Source: SHLQ01 sp964517125 (lineage in GTDB: Bacteria > Actinomycetota > Acidimicrobiia > Acidimicrobiales > SHLQ01). Taken from it: a stretch of 64,000 bases of DNA. The stretch's first letter is position 1; the number at the start of each line of letters is the position of its first letter. Both the position numbers and the translations under genes were made by a program. The notes below the pieces were generated by a model, which was not told the DNA's origin, searched no databases, and was given only the letters and a program-made list of their open reading frames with translations. Below are positions 8,366 to 16,014 of this stretch, piece after piece. The stretch spans positions 19,311 to 83,310 of the forward strand of contig CAZFBD010000011.1 of assembly GCA_964517125.1 (NCBI GenBank), written 5' to 3'.

Positions 8366-8925
8366 CCGAGTCCGACACCCGGTCGGTGATCCTGGAGGGT
8401 GTCACCAGAATCCTGGCAACCCGCGGCCTGTCGGGCGTGACCATGCGTGCAGTCGCGCAGGAAGCGGACGTGGCGCTCGGGCTCATGAACTACCACTTCG
8501 ACGACAAGGCCTCGCTCATCGCTGCGGCCCTGGAACGTGTTGGGGAACAGGACGCGGACCTGGTCAGACCTGCACCGCCCGGCATCGACCCCACCACGCA
8601 CCTCCGTGCCGCGTTGCGACGCGTCGTCGATGCGCCGTTTCTGGAGCCCGGCTACCTCGGCCTCCGCCTGCAGCTGTGGTCGCTGGCACCTGTCGATGGC
8701 CGCTACTCGCAGATCAACCGCGCCGCCCAGCTCCGGTATCGAGACGGCCTGCGCGCACTCATCGCGGCCGCCCGCCCCGACCTCGACAAGACCGAGTTGG
8801 ACAACCGCGCCGCCGACGTCCTGGTCATCCAGAACGGCATGTGGTTGACCTCGATCCTGATACCCGACACTCCGACGATCGAGCGGGGGATCGCACAATG
8901 CGAACGAGTGATATTCGCCGAGTGA
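8362..8925 (+). CDS. TetR-family transcriptional regulator (BetI-like)
   Basis: 187 residues. The N-terminal TetR helix-turn-helix reads RILATRGLSGVTMRAVAQEADV, followed by LGLMNYHFDDKASL, which is the recognition helix and its typical YHF motif. The C-terminal ligand domain is divergent. It starts with GTG overlapping the previous stop and lies inside the operon, so it probably controls the carnitine/betaine genes in response to a pathway ligand, as BetI-like repressors do for choline. The effector is unknown. Confidence 0.9.
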   Translation: MTESDTRSVILEGVTRILATRGLSGVTMRAVAQEADVALGLMNYHFDDKASLIAAALERVGEQDADLVRPAPPGIDPTTHLRAALRRVVDAPFLEPGYLGLRLQLWSLAPVDGRYSQINRAAQLRYRDGLRALIAAARPDLDKTELDNRAADVLVIQNGMWLTSILIPDTPTIERGIAQCERVIFAE

Positions 8926-8932
8926 AGCTCGG

Positions 8933-8938
8933 TACGCT
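8933..8938 (+). promoter_or_regulatory. -10-like hexamer TACGCT, leaderless type
   Basis: Seven nt upstream of ATG 8946. The same hexamer precedes the genes at 30802 and 48848 at 6 nt. It supports a separate transcription start for the dioxygenase gene. Confidence 0.45.
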
Positions 8939-8945
8939 CAAGCCC

Positions 8946-10040
8946 ATGGCAGCCACCACCAGCACCGTCACGACCACCGACGACTTCCTCATCCTGGAGC
9001 TCCAAGGCGCCACGCTCACGCTGCCGTGGAAGTGGGTTCGCGATCACAGTCGCGACCCGTCGGCGTTCGACGCGCACACGTCCCAACGCGAGGTCGATAC
9101 CTTCATGATTGCCAGCGATCTGCGCGGCGAAACCGCTGCCATCGTCGGCGAGGACGTCATCGTCGGTTGGAACGATGAGACCCCCGATTCGATCCTGCCG
9201 CTTGCCCTCATGGCTGAGCTTGCCGGCGTGTCCGCGCAGGCGGAGACGACCTTGTGGCACAAAGCCTCTGGCGCGCAACCAACAATCCTCGACTACGACG
9301 ACCTCATCGCCGACGGCGACGGACTGGCCAGGTGGGCGGGAGACATCGAGCGGTATGGGTTCGGTCTGCTGCGAAACGTGCCCGGTGGCCGGAAAGCCAC
9401 CGCTGCAATCGCGGGCCGCCTCGGCTACATCCGCCGCACGATCTTCGGTGACCAGTGGACTCTCTCTTCGGAGAACCTCGCTGACCACGCAGACTCGGCG
9501 TACGGCCAGGAGACGCTCGAACCCCACACCGACGGCAGCTACAGCCACGACGGCCCCGGACTGCAGCTCTTCGTCTGCCAGGAGCGTTCCGGCACCGGCG
9601 GCGAATCTGTGCTGGTCGATGGATTCGCTGCCGTGGAGCACCTGCGTGCCACCAACCCCGCCGATTTCGAACTGCTGTCCACCGTGTCGGTTCCCGCGCA
9701 CTATCTGGAGGACGGCGTCCACCTGAAGGCGAGCCGACCGACGATCAGGCTCGATGAACATGGCCGCCTCGTCCAGCTCACCTTCAACAACTACGACCGG
9801 GCACCGTTCGTCCTGCCCGCAGACCAGATGCAGCAGTGGTACGACGCCTACGGTCGGCTCCACGACCTGCTGGTCGACCAGACGCGCTGGTGGTCCATGC
9901 GTCTTGAACCGGGCGATGCGCTCATGTTCGACAACTGGCGCTGCCTGCACGGTCGCATGGGGTTCACCGGCCGCCGCGTCTTCGAAGGCTGCTACCTGAA
10001 CCACGAAGACCTGGAAAGCCGACTTCGAGTCAGCTGCTGA
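8946..10040 (+). CDS. Gamma-butyrobetaine hydroxylase-like Fe(II)/2-oxoglutarate dioxygenase
   Basis: 364 residues. The N-terminal ~90 residues match the small DUF971-type domain found in gamma-butyrobetaine and trimethyllysine hydroxylases (WKWVRDHSRDPSAFDAHTSQR). The TauD-like catalytic domain has the iron facial triad H194-T-D196 and distal H335 (WRCLHGR), with an Arg-rich strand FTGRRVFEG for 2-oxoglutarate. The family hydroxylates gamma-butyrobetaine to L-carnitine, which would feed the dehydrogenase encoded upstream. An in-frame ATG at 8898, preceded by GGGGGA, would overlap tetR by 28 nt and is the alternative start. 8946 is preferred because of the TACGCT hexamer. Confidence 0.8.
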   Translation: MAATTSTVTTTDDFLILELQGATLTLPWKWVRDHSRDPSAFDAHTSQREVDTFMIASDLRGETAAIVGEDVIVGWNDETPDSILPLALMAELAGVSAQAETTLWHKASGAQPTILDYDDLIADGDGLARWAGDIERYGFGLLRNVPGGRKATAAIAGRLGYIRRTIFGDQWTLSSENLADHADSAYGQETLEPHTDGSYSHDGPGLQLFVCQERSGTGGESVLVDGFAAVEHLRATNPADFELLSTVSVPAHYLEDGVHLKASRPTIRLDEHGRLVQLTFNNYDRAPFVLPADQMQQWYDAYGRLHDLLVDQTRWWSMRLEPGDALMFDNWRCLHGRMGFTGRRVFEGCYLNHEDLESRLRVSC

Positions 10041-10061
10041 CACTGGCTGAACAGACCCGGC

Positions 10062-10589
10062 CTACTCGGGAGGAAGCTCCCGCGGATCGGGAGTGATGTC
10101 GGTGATGTCCGCCTCGGCGCTGGCTGCGGACGAGTCCACGTCGTACACGTTTCCGCCAAAGCCCGGACGCCGACCCGGCCCGGCGCCACCGCCTCTGAAC
10201 ATGCCTCCGCCGAACCCTGCGGTCCGAACCTCGACCCGCTTCTTGAAGAAGGAGATCACGGGTGGCCGCAGAATCGCACGAATCGGCGGAATCAGCAGTG
10301 CCAGTCCGACGAAGTCGGTGAGAAAGCCCGGCGTCAGCATGAGCGCCGAGGCGAAGAAGATCATGGCCCCGTCGGCCAGATCGTTGGTGGGCAGGCGAGC
10401 GCCCCGAAAGCTGTCCTGAATGCGCCGGATCACGCCCGTTCCCTCGCGCTTGACCAACCAGGCTCCAACTGCGCTGACGGCGACGACGAGGAAGATCGTC
10501 TCGAACCAGCCGAGCTGACTGGCCACCTGAGTGATCAGGAAGATCTCAACGACGGGAACAACGATGAATGCGATGAAGAGCCAGGCCAC
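10062..10589 (-). CDS. fxsA: FxsA family membrane protein
   Basis: 175 residues. The FxsA signature region is clear: an N-terminal helix with VVPVVEIFLITQVASQLG, a second helix ending in GAWLVKREG, an ADGAMIFFASALMLTPGFLTDFVG helix, and a cytoplasmic Gly/Arg-rich tail with FGGGMFRGGGAGPGRRPGF. E. coli FxsA interferes with F-plasmid exclusion of phage T7; the wider role is unclear. Start GTG 10589 is preceded at 6 nt by TAGCCT (10601-10596, minus strand), so it is probably leaderless. It converges with the dioxygenase gene. Confidence 0.9.
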   Translation of the reverse strand: MAWLFIAFIVVPVVEIFLITQVASQLGWFETIFLVVAVSAVGAWLVKREGTGVIRRIQDSFRGARLPTNDLADGAMIFFASALMLTPGFLTDFVGLALLIPPIRAILRPPVISFFKKRVEVRTAGFGGGMFRGGGAGPGRRPGFGGNVYDVDSSAASAEADITDITPDPRELPPE

Positions 10590-10595
10590 AGCTCA

Positions 10596-10601
10596 AGGCT
10601 A
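10596..10601 (-). promoter_or_regulatory. -10-like hexamer TAGCCT for fxsA
   Basis: Six nt upstream of the GTG start at 10589 on the minus strand, in the 18-nt space between fxsA and the histidine-kinase stop. Confidence 0.35.
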
Positions 10602-10607
10602 TGCCGA

Positions 10608-12525
10608 TCAGGCCGCCTGCTGCTCAGCGCCTTCGGTCGTGACCGCTGCATGTGCTCGTGCCAGAGCGTCACTGAGCTCCTCGCTTCGCACCGGCTTCGA
10701 CAGATAGTCGTCCATCCCGGCCGTGAAGCAGGCGTCGCGATCAGCCTGCTGAGCGTTCGCCGTGAGCGCCACGATCCAGGGCTGCCGGATGTGTGTCATG
10801 GCCCGAATCTGCCTCGTCGCCTGTACGCCATCGAGCTCGGGCATGTGCATGTCCATCAAGACGACATCGAACGCTTCATCCATGAGCCGATCCACGGCCT
10901 GCGCTCCGTCGGAGACGATCGAGATCTCGTAGCCGAGCTTCGACAACATTGCCGAGCCGACCTTCTGGTTCACGACGTTGTCCTCAGCCATCAGAATCCG
11001 GAGTGGCGGTGGTGTGGAGGCCGGGTTCGGAACGGTCGTAAGTTCGTCTCGCGACGAGTCCCCCGTCGAGTGCCCACCGGCTGTCGGCCTTTTGCCACCA
11101 GCGAGCTTCGCGAGCACACCATGCAGTCGCCAAGACCGTGTGGGCTTCATGAGCGCAGCGTTGAAGAGCGAGCGATCACTCGAGCTGAGCACCATGCCAG
11201 AGGACAGCAGAGCGAGTGGGAAGGCCTCGACGCCATCGTCGAAGCGACTGTGCAGTCCCTTGGCCAGGTCGACCCCATCCATTTCTGGCATGTGCATGTC
11301 GATCACTGCGACGTCGAAGCGGTTTCCCGAGTCGACGATGGACAGCGCTTCCTCGCCGGAGGACGCGGCCACAGCCTCCACTCCCCACTGCGCGGCCTTC
11401 ACTTCGAGGATCCGACGGTTGGTGTAGTTGTCGTCGACGACGAGCATCCGCATGCCATCCAGGCCCTGCTGCTCGTCGGCAATCACGGACCCCGAGGGCT
11501 CATCGAGCGCTTCAAGGATGACGGAGAACGTGAACGTCGACCCGTGGCCCAGACCCTCGCTGTGGACCGAGATCTTCCCGCCCATCAGTTCGGTGAGGGA
11601 TCTGGAGATCGCCAGTCCCAGGCCTGTTCCACCGAAGTGACGTGTGGTGGACTCGTCGGCCTGGGTGAACGGCTCGAAGAGGCGTGCTGCGTCGTCGGGC
11701 GCAATTCCGATACCCGTGTCCGCCACCTCGATCTCGATGCGTCGGGACGTTCCCTCGTCGAGCACGTCCGAGCGACAGGTGACGGTGACTTCTGACTTCA
11801 CCCTCGCCCGTGAACTTCACGGCGTTGCTCACGAGGTTCGCCACGATCTGACGAATTCGGGTGGAGTCTCCGACAACGAGGTGGTTCAGCAATGGGTCGG
11901 CGTTGTAGACGAGTTCGAGCCCGCCGGCGACCGAGCGGGCGGAGAACCATTCGAGTGCCGACAACATGCACTCATCGAAATCGAATGGCTCGTTTTCAAT
12001 CTGCATGTGCTCAGCGTCGATCTTCGAGAAGTCGAGAATGTCGTTGAGCACGGTGAGGAGCGACTCGCCACTGCTCCGGAGCGTGTTGGCGAAGTCGTAC
12101 TGCTCGCCATCGAGGCCACTGTCCAGCAGCACGTCGGCCATGCCGATCACGCCATTCAGCGGCGTACGAATCTCGTGGCTCATGTTCGCCAGAAACTCGC
12201 CCTTCGCCCGTTCGGCCGAACGTGCTTCAGCCAGCGCCAGACGCAGCTCCGATGTCTGTCGGTCGATGACATCATCCTGCTCTTCAAGGATTCGCAGAAC
12301 CTGGTCCTGTTTTGCCCCGGCAAGCCGGGCGAGCAACCCAAGAACGATGGGCGCGGTCATGATGATCCACTGCACCGGATGGCTGCTGACAACGTGCCAT
12401 ATGCTCTCGGAAGTCACCGATCCGGCCGTATCGGCCGCACCCAAAGGGATCGCGACCAGGGGGAAGAAGAGCCCGCCCACAATGCCGCGAATCGTGTATT
12501 GCCGTTCCAGCCGCCCGCTGTTCAT
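10608..12525 (-). pseudogene. Hybrid sensor histidine kinase (HisKA-HATPase-REC-REC), frameshifted
   Basis: Two membrane helices (about residues 12-32 and 50-70), a coiled coil, HisKA with H117 in NMSHEIRTPLNG, then HATPase_c with the N box NLVSNAVKF. Just after KFTGEGEV (about residue 244) the reading frame is lost. It resumes in another frame at EVTVTCRSD and gives the rest of HATPase_c (DTGIGI, GGTGLGL), receiver 1 (VVDDN, DMHMPEMDG) and receiver 2 (MAEDN, DMHMPELDG, KPV). The break coincides with a 7-bp tandem duplication, TGACTTC twice (11786-11799). One copy fewer would restore a 636-residue kinase. As it stands the product would be ~337 residues with no receivers. ATG 12525 is chosen as start. 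It could be a real mutation, a contingency site or a sequencing error. Confidence 0.85.
11786..11799. repeat. 7-bp tandem duplication causing the kinase frameshift
   Basis: TGACTTC at 11786-11792 and again at 11793-11799. On the coding strand this reads GAAGTCA twice. Removing one unit joins GGT GAA GTC directly to ACC GTC ACC and gives the expected HATPase_c sequence. Confidence 0.9.
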
Positions 12526-12614
12526 GCAGAAGTCTTCGGCGGGCAACGGGCCCACATTGAGCGAGGACTGATTCCCGTCGCAGATTTCGCAGCTGGAGGT
12601 GGCAGGCTGGAGGG

Positions 12615-13889
12615 GTGACGACTTCCAGCGAGCAGCACGCCCGTCCGCCATCCGTTGACACCCTCGCCCGGTCACTCGCCGACACCGGCCTGCCGCACCC
12701 CATGCTCGTTGCGGCTGCCCGCGAGGCGATTGCAGCCGCAGACCCAGATTCCGCACGTGCCATCACCGAGCGGATGCAGCGCTCCATGCTGCAGCGGGTC
12801 ATCAACGCCACCGGCACGCTCCTGCACACCAACCTCGGGCGCGCCCCCTTCGGGGTGGAACAGGAAGCCGGCTATCGGAACCTGGAACTGGACCTGGGCA
12901 CCGGCCAGCGGGGCTCACGGCAGTCACACGCCCCAATGCTGTTGGCACAGGCGTGTGGCGCCGAAGCGGCCATGGTGGTCAACAACTGCGCCTCGGCCGT
13001 CATGCTGATTCTCGCTGCGCTCGTCGAGCGCCGTGGTGTGGCTGTTTCCCGCGGCGAACTGGTGGAGATCGGCGGCGGATTCCGCGTCCCCGAAGTGATG
13101 GAACAGTCCGGGGCAACCCTGGTCGAGGTCGGCACCACGAACCGCACCCGCCGGGCCGACTACGAACGCCGCATCGCCGACCCAGCCACCGACATCGCCA
13201 TGGTCATGCAGATCCACCAGTCGAACTACAAGATCACCGGTTTCACCGAAATGCCGACCACGGCCGAATTGTCCACGCTTGGTGTTCCGCTCGTATCCGA
13301 CATTGGTTCCGGCCTGCTCGACGCTGCGTGCCCGTGGCTTCCCAGCGGTCCGCCCTCGTGGCTCGCCGACGAACCAGCCGCAAAACAAACACTCGAGGCC
13401 GGCGCCCGCCTCGTGGCGTTCTCGGGCGACAAACTTCTTGGCGGTCCGCAGGCCGGCATCATCGCCGGAGATCGCGAGCTGGTGGAACGATGTGGCCGGC
13501 ACCCTCTCGCTCGGGCACTCCGACCCGGAGGCCTGGTTCTGGGCGCACTTCAGGACCTGGCGCTGACGTACCTTCGACGCGACGGAGCGTCCATCCCGTT
13601 CTGGCGCATGGCCTCATTGACCACCGACGAACTGCGCGTCCGTGCCGAAGCCTGGAAGGTCGGCACGGTCATCGACACCAAGGCCGTCCCCGGCGGCGGA
13701 ACGCTTCCCACGGTCGAGATCCCGTCGGTCGGCATCGCCATCGACGGCGACCACAGCGCCATTCTCCGCAATGCACCCACGGCGATCATGGCGCGTGTCG
13801 AGAACAACCGAACCATCTGCGACCTCCGCACCATCGACCCCTCTGACGACCCGGCCGTCATCGCTGCCCTTCGGGAGATCGGCGCATGA
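12615..13889 (+). CDS. selA: L-seryl-tRNA(Sec) selenium transferase
   Basis: 424 residues. A PLP-dependent enzyme of the fold-type I SelA family, which converts seryl-tRNA(Sec) to selenocysteyl-tRNA(Sec) with selenophosphate. Visible hallmarks are VINATGTLLHTNLGRAP, the PLP-lysine motif FSGDKLLGGPQAG with K273, and GTTNRTRRADYE. GTG start at 12615; the preceding GGAGG lies only 1-2 nt away, so it is a poor Shine-Dalgarno sequence, and CAGGCT lies 6 nt upstream. It is divergent from the histidine kinase (89 nt). The stop overlaps selB (ATGA, 13886-13889). Confidence 0.96.
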   Translation: MTTSSEQHARPPSVDTLARSLADTGLPHPMLVAAAREAIAAADPDSARAITERMQRSMLQRVINATGTLLHTNLGRAPFGVEQEAGYRNLELDLGTGQRGSRQSHAPMLLAQACGAEAAMVVNNCASAVMLILAALVERRGVAVSRGELVEIGGGFRVPEVMEQSGATLVEVGTTNRTRRADYERRIADPATDIAMVMQIHQSNYKITGFTEMPTTAELSTLGVPLVSDIGSGLLDAACPWLPSGPPSWLADEPAAKQTLEAGARLVAFSGDKLLGGPQAGIIAGDRELVERCGRHPLARALRPGGLVLGALQDLALTYLRRDGASIPFWRMASLTTDELRVRAEAWKVGTVIDTKAVPGGGTLPTVEIPSVGIAIDGDHSAILRNAPTAIMARVENNRTICDLRTIDPSDDPAVIAALREIGA

Positions 13890-15610
13890 GCCATGTGGTC
13901 TCCACGGCCGGGCACGTCGATCACGGCAAGTCCACGCTGGTCCGCACGCTGACCGGCGTTGACCCCGACCGGTTCGCCGAGGAAAAGGAACGAGGGCTCA
14001 CCATCGACCTCGGTTTCGCCTCGACCAAGCTTCCCTCGGGGCGGGTCCTCTCGCTCATCGACGTTCCCGGCCACGTTCGGTTTCTCCGCAACATGCTCGC
14101 CGGAGTGGGAGCCGTCGACGCATGCGTCTTCGTGGTCGATGCCAACGAGGGATGGAAGCCGCAGACCGAGGAACACCTCCGAATCCTCGAGCTCCTCGGC
14201 GTTCGTCATGCCGTGGTTGCGCTCACCAAGGTGGGCCTGGCCGATGAGGACCTGGTGGAGCTGGCGACCCTCGACATCGAGGAGCGGGCCGAAGGCACGT
14301 TCCTGGAATCGGCACCGATTGTTCCCGTCGACTCTCTGGACGGCACCGGGATCGAGGAACTCCGGCTTGCGATCGACGCAATGCTCGACGAAACCCCCGA
14401 TGCAGCCGACCGTGGCGCCCCCCGCATGTGGGTCGACCGGGCATTCTCGGCCAAGGGGTCTGGCACCGTCATCACCGGCACGCTCACCGGCGGCCGTGTG
14501 CGGCTCGACGATGAACTCGTCCTTCACCCCCAGGGGACCAATGTTCGAGTTCGGGCATTACAGAGCCTGCACGCCACCCGCACCAAGGTCAGCCCGGGCA
14601 ACCGCACCGCGATCAATCTGTCAGGCGTTTCCCACGATCAGGTCGCACGCGGCGACGTACTGATCCGCGAGGGCGACTGGCACCTGACCCGAGTCTTCGA
14701 CGGCACCCTCTCGGTGTTGTCCAGCCTGGACCACGAGGTCTCGCGACGAGGCGCCCACCTGCTGTACATCGGCGCTGGGGAGCAACCGGTCCGCATGCGC
14801 ATCCTGGGCCCCGACGCAATCGCTCCCGGCTCAACCGGCAAGATCCGGATCCACCTTCCCGTCGACCTTCCCCTCCTCCCCGGGGATCGGTACGTGCTCC
14901 GTGAGTCGGGCCGTTCCGAGACGGTCGGTGGCGGCGAAGTGCTCGACGTCGATCCTCAGCTCCGAGCGAACGTGGCCAACCCCGACCGCTCCATCGACCG
15001 GGTCGTGGCCGAACGCGGGTGGGTCACCGCAACCGAGCTCACGCTCCTCACCGGCGAGACGCGCGAAGCCGATGTCGGTTCATGGGTCGTGGACCCCGAA
15101 GCTCTGCAGGCCACCATTGCGTCGGTCCGCGAGCGGGTGGAGGCGGCGGGCGGGCTCGGGCTCGACATCGCAACACTCGAGGAACGCGAGCGGGCCACCT
15201 TGGATCTCCTGACCGATGTGGTCGTGTCGGGCGGCCGAGCAACACAGGCTGCCGCTGCGGACCCGCTGGCCGAACATCCCTTCGTTGCCGAGCTTCGTGT
15301 CGGTGGCTTCGCTCCGCCGGATCCCGACGGCATCGACCGAGCCGAACTTCGGGAACTCGTGCGCCGAGGCGACGTCATCGAGGAAGACGGTGTCTACTAT
15401 GCGCCGAGCACCATCAACGACGCCGCCTTGCTCCTCGCGAACATGCTCCGCGACCAGCCCGACGGCGTGACGGTGTCCGAGGTTCGACAGGCCATGGGCA
15501 ATACCCGAAAGCATGCGATGCCGCTTCTGTCGATGCTGGATGCATCCGGAATGACGCGCCGGCGCGAAAATCTACGAATCGCCGGACCACGGCTTCCTGA
15601 CCCTGGCTGA
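13886..15610 (+). CDS. selB: Selenocysteine-specific translation elongation factor
   Basis: 574 residues. The EF-Tu-like GTPase domain shows G1 GHVDHGKS (residues 9-16), the effector-region ERGLTIDLGF, G3 DVPGH, and the G4 region as ALTKVGLAD (TKxx instead of NKxD, as in many SelB). Beta-barrel domains follow (GSGTVITGTLTGG), then C-terminal winged helices that bind the SECIS hairpin. SelB brings Sec-tRNA(Sec) to in-frame UGA codons. It is translationally coupled to selA. Neither selD nor a tRNA-Sec gene nor an obvious selenoprotein was found in the window, so those must lie elsewhere. Confidence 0.96.
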   Translation: MSHVVSTAGHVDHGKSTLVRTLTGVDPDRFAEEKERGLTIDLGFASTKLPSGRVLSLIDVPGHVRFLRNMLAGVGAVDACVFVVDANEGWKPQTEEHLRILELLGVRHAVVALTKVGLADEDLVELATLDIEERAEGTFLESAPIVPVDSLDGTGIEELRLAIDAMLDETPDAADRGAPRMWVDRAFSAKGSGTVITGTLTGGRVRLDDELVLHPQGTNVRVRALQSLHATRTKVSPGNRTAINLSGVSHDQVARGDVLIREGDWHLTRVFDGTLSVLSSLDHEVSRRGAHLLYIGAGEQPVRMRILGPDAIAPGSTGKIRIHLPVDLPLLPGDRYVLRESGRSETVGGGEVLDVDPQLRANVANPDRSIDRVVAERGWVTATELTLLTGETREADVGSWVVDPEALQATIASVRERVEAAGGLGLDIATLEERERATLDLLTDVVVSGGRATQAAAADPLAEHPFVAELRVGGFAPPDPDGIDRAELRELVRRGDVIEEDGVYYAPSTINDAALLLANMLRDQPDGVTVSEVRQAMGNTRKHAMPLLSMLDASGMTRRRENLRIAGPRLPDPG

Positions 15611-15634
15611 GATGCCGTTGTGCTGACCTGATGG

Positions 15635-15889
15635 TCAGGTGACGAGGAGTGACCTGCGCTCGTTCTCGCTGAGTCCACCCCAGACACCGTGCGGCTCACG
15701 GATCTGCAGTGCGTACTCGCGACACTCGCCCAGGACCGGACAACTTTGGCAGATGTCCTTGGCGCGCCGTTCGCGCGCCAGCTTCTCTTTCTTGCGTTCC
15801 GTCGTGGGTGGTGGAAAGAACACTGCCCCCAACGGACCCCTGCAGGCTGCTTTGTCCTGCCACAAATATTCGGTATTGACTGCCGCCAC
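15635..15889 (-). CDS. WhiB-family [4Fe-4S] transcriptional regulator
   Basis: 84 residues from the GTG at 15889, chosen because AGGAGG precedes it by about 10 nt and because it gives the usual WhiB length; an upstream ATG at 15979 adds a non-WhiB-like tail. Four cluster cysteines are present: one in KAACRGP, then the C-x2-C-x5-C set in ICQSCPVLGEC. The WhiB turn motif GVWGG and a basic C-terminus (ENERRSLL) follow. WhiB proteins bind sigma factors and respond to redox or NO. With the ArsA-like ATPase nearby, this arrangement recalls whiB4 next to Rv3679-Rv3680 in mycobacteria (from memory). A plausible promoter (TTGTGT, 18 nt, TAGGTT) lies upstream. Confidence 0.95.
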   Translation of the reverse strand: MAAVNTEYLWQDKAACRGPLGAVFFPPPTTERKKEKLARERRAKDICQSCPVLGECREYALQIREPHGVWGGLSENERRSLLVT

Positions 15890-16014
15890 GTATCTCTTGC
15901 CTCCTGCAACCGAACCTAGGCGCGGTGTGACGGGCAACACAAGAGAAAATGTGGTGGCCGGCGGATGAATGGACCGCAAACGAACGCTTGCGGCCGAGAA
16001 CCCGCCGATTGGGT

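Noticed and set aside
8898..8945. Upstream ATG start for the dioxygenase gene, with a GGGGGA site
   Set aside because: Possible, but it overlaps tetR by 28 nt and adds a basic tail not expected for the family; 8946 has the TACGCT hexamer at 7 nt.
8703..10043. A 446-codon minus-strand frame opposite the dioxygenase gene
   Set aside because: Shadow of a GC-rich gene; the plus-strand product has the His-Asp-His iron site.
12525..15610. A selenocysteine UGA explaining the kinase frame break
   Set aside because: The break is a 1-nt frame change from a 7-bp duplication, not an in-frame UGA.
15626..15640. Terminator between selB and whiB (ACCTGA-TGG-TCAGGT)
   Set aside because: Six-bp stem with no T tract, and it includes the whiB stop codon; too weak to call.
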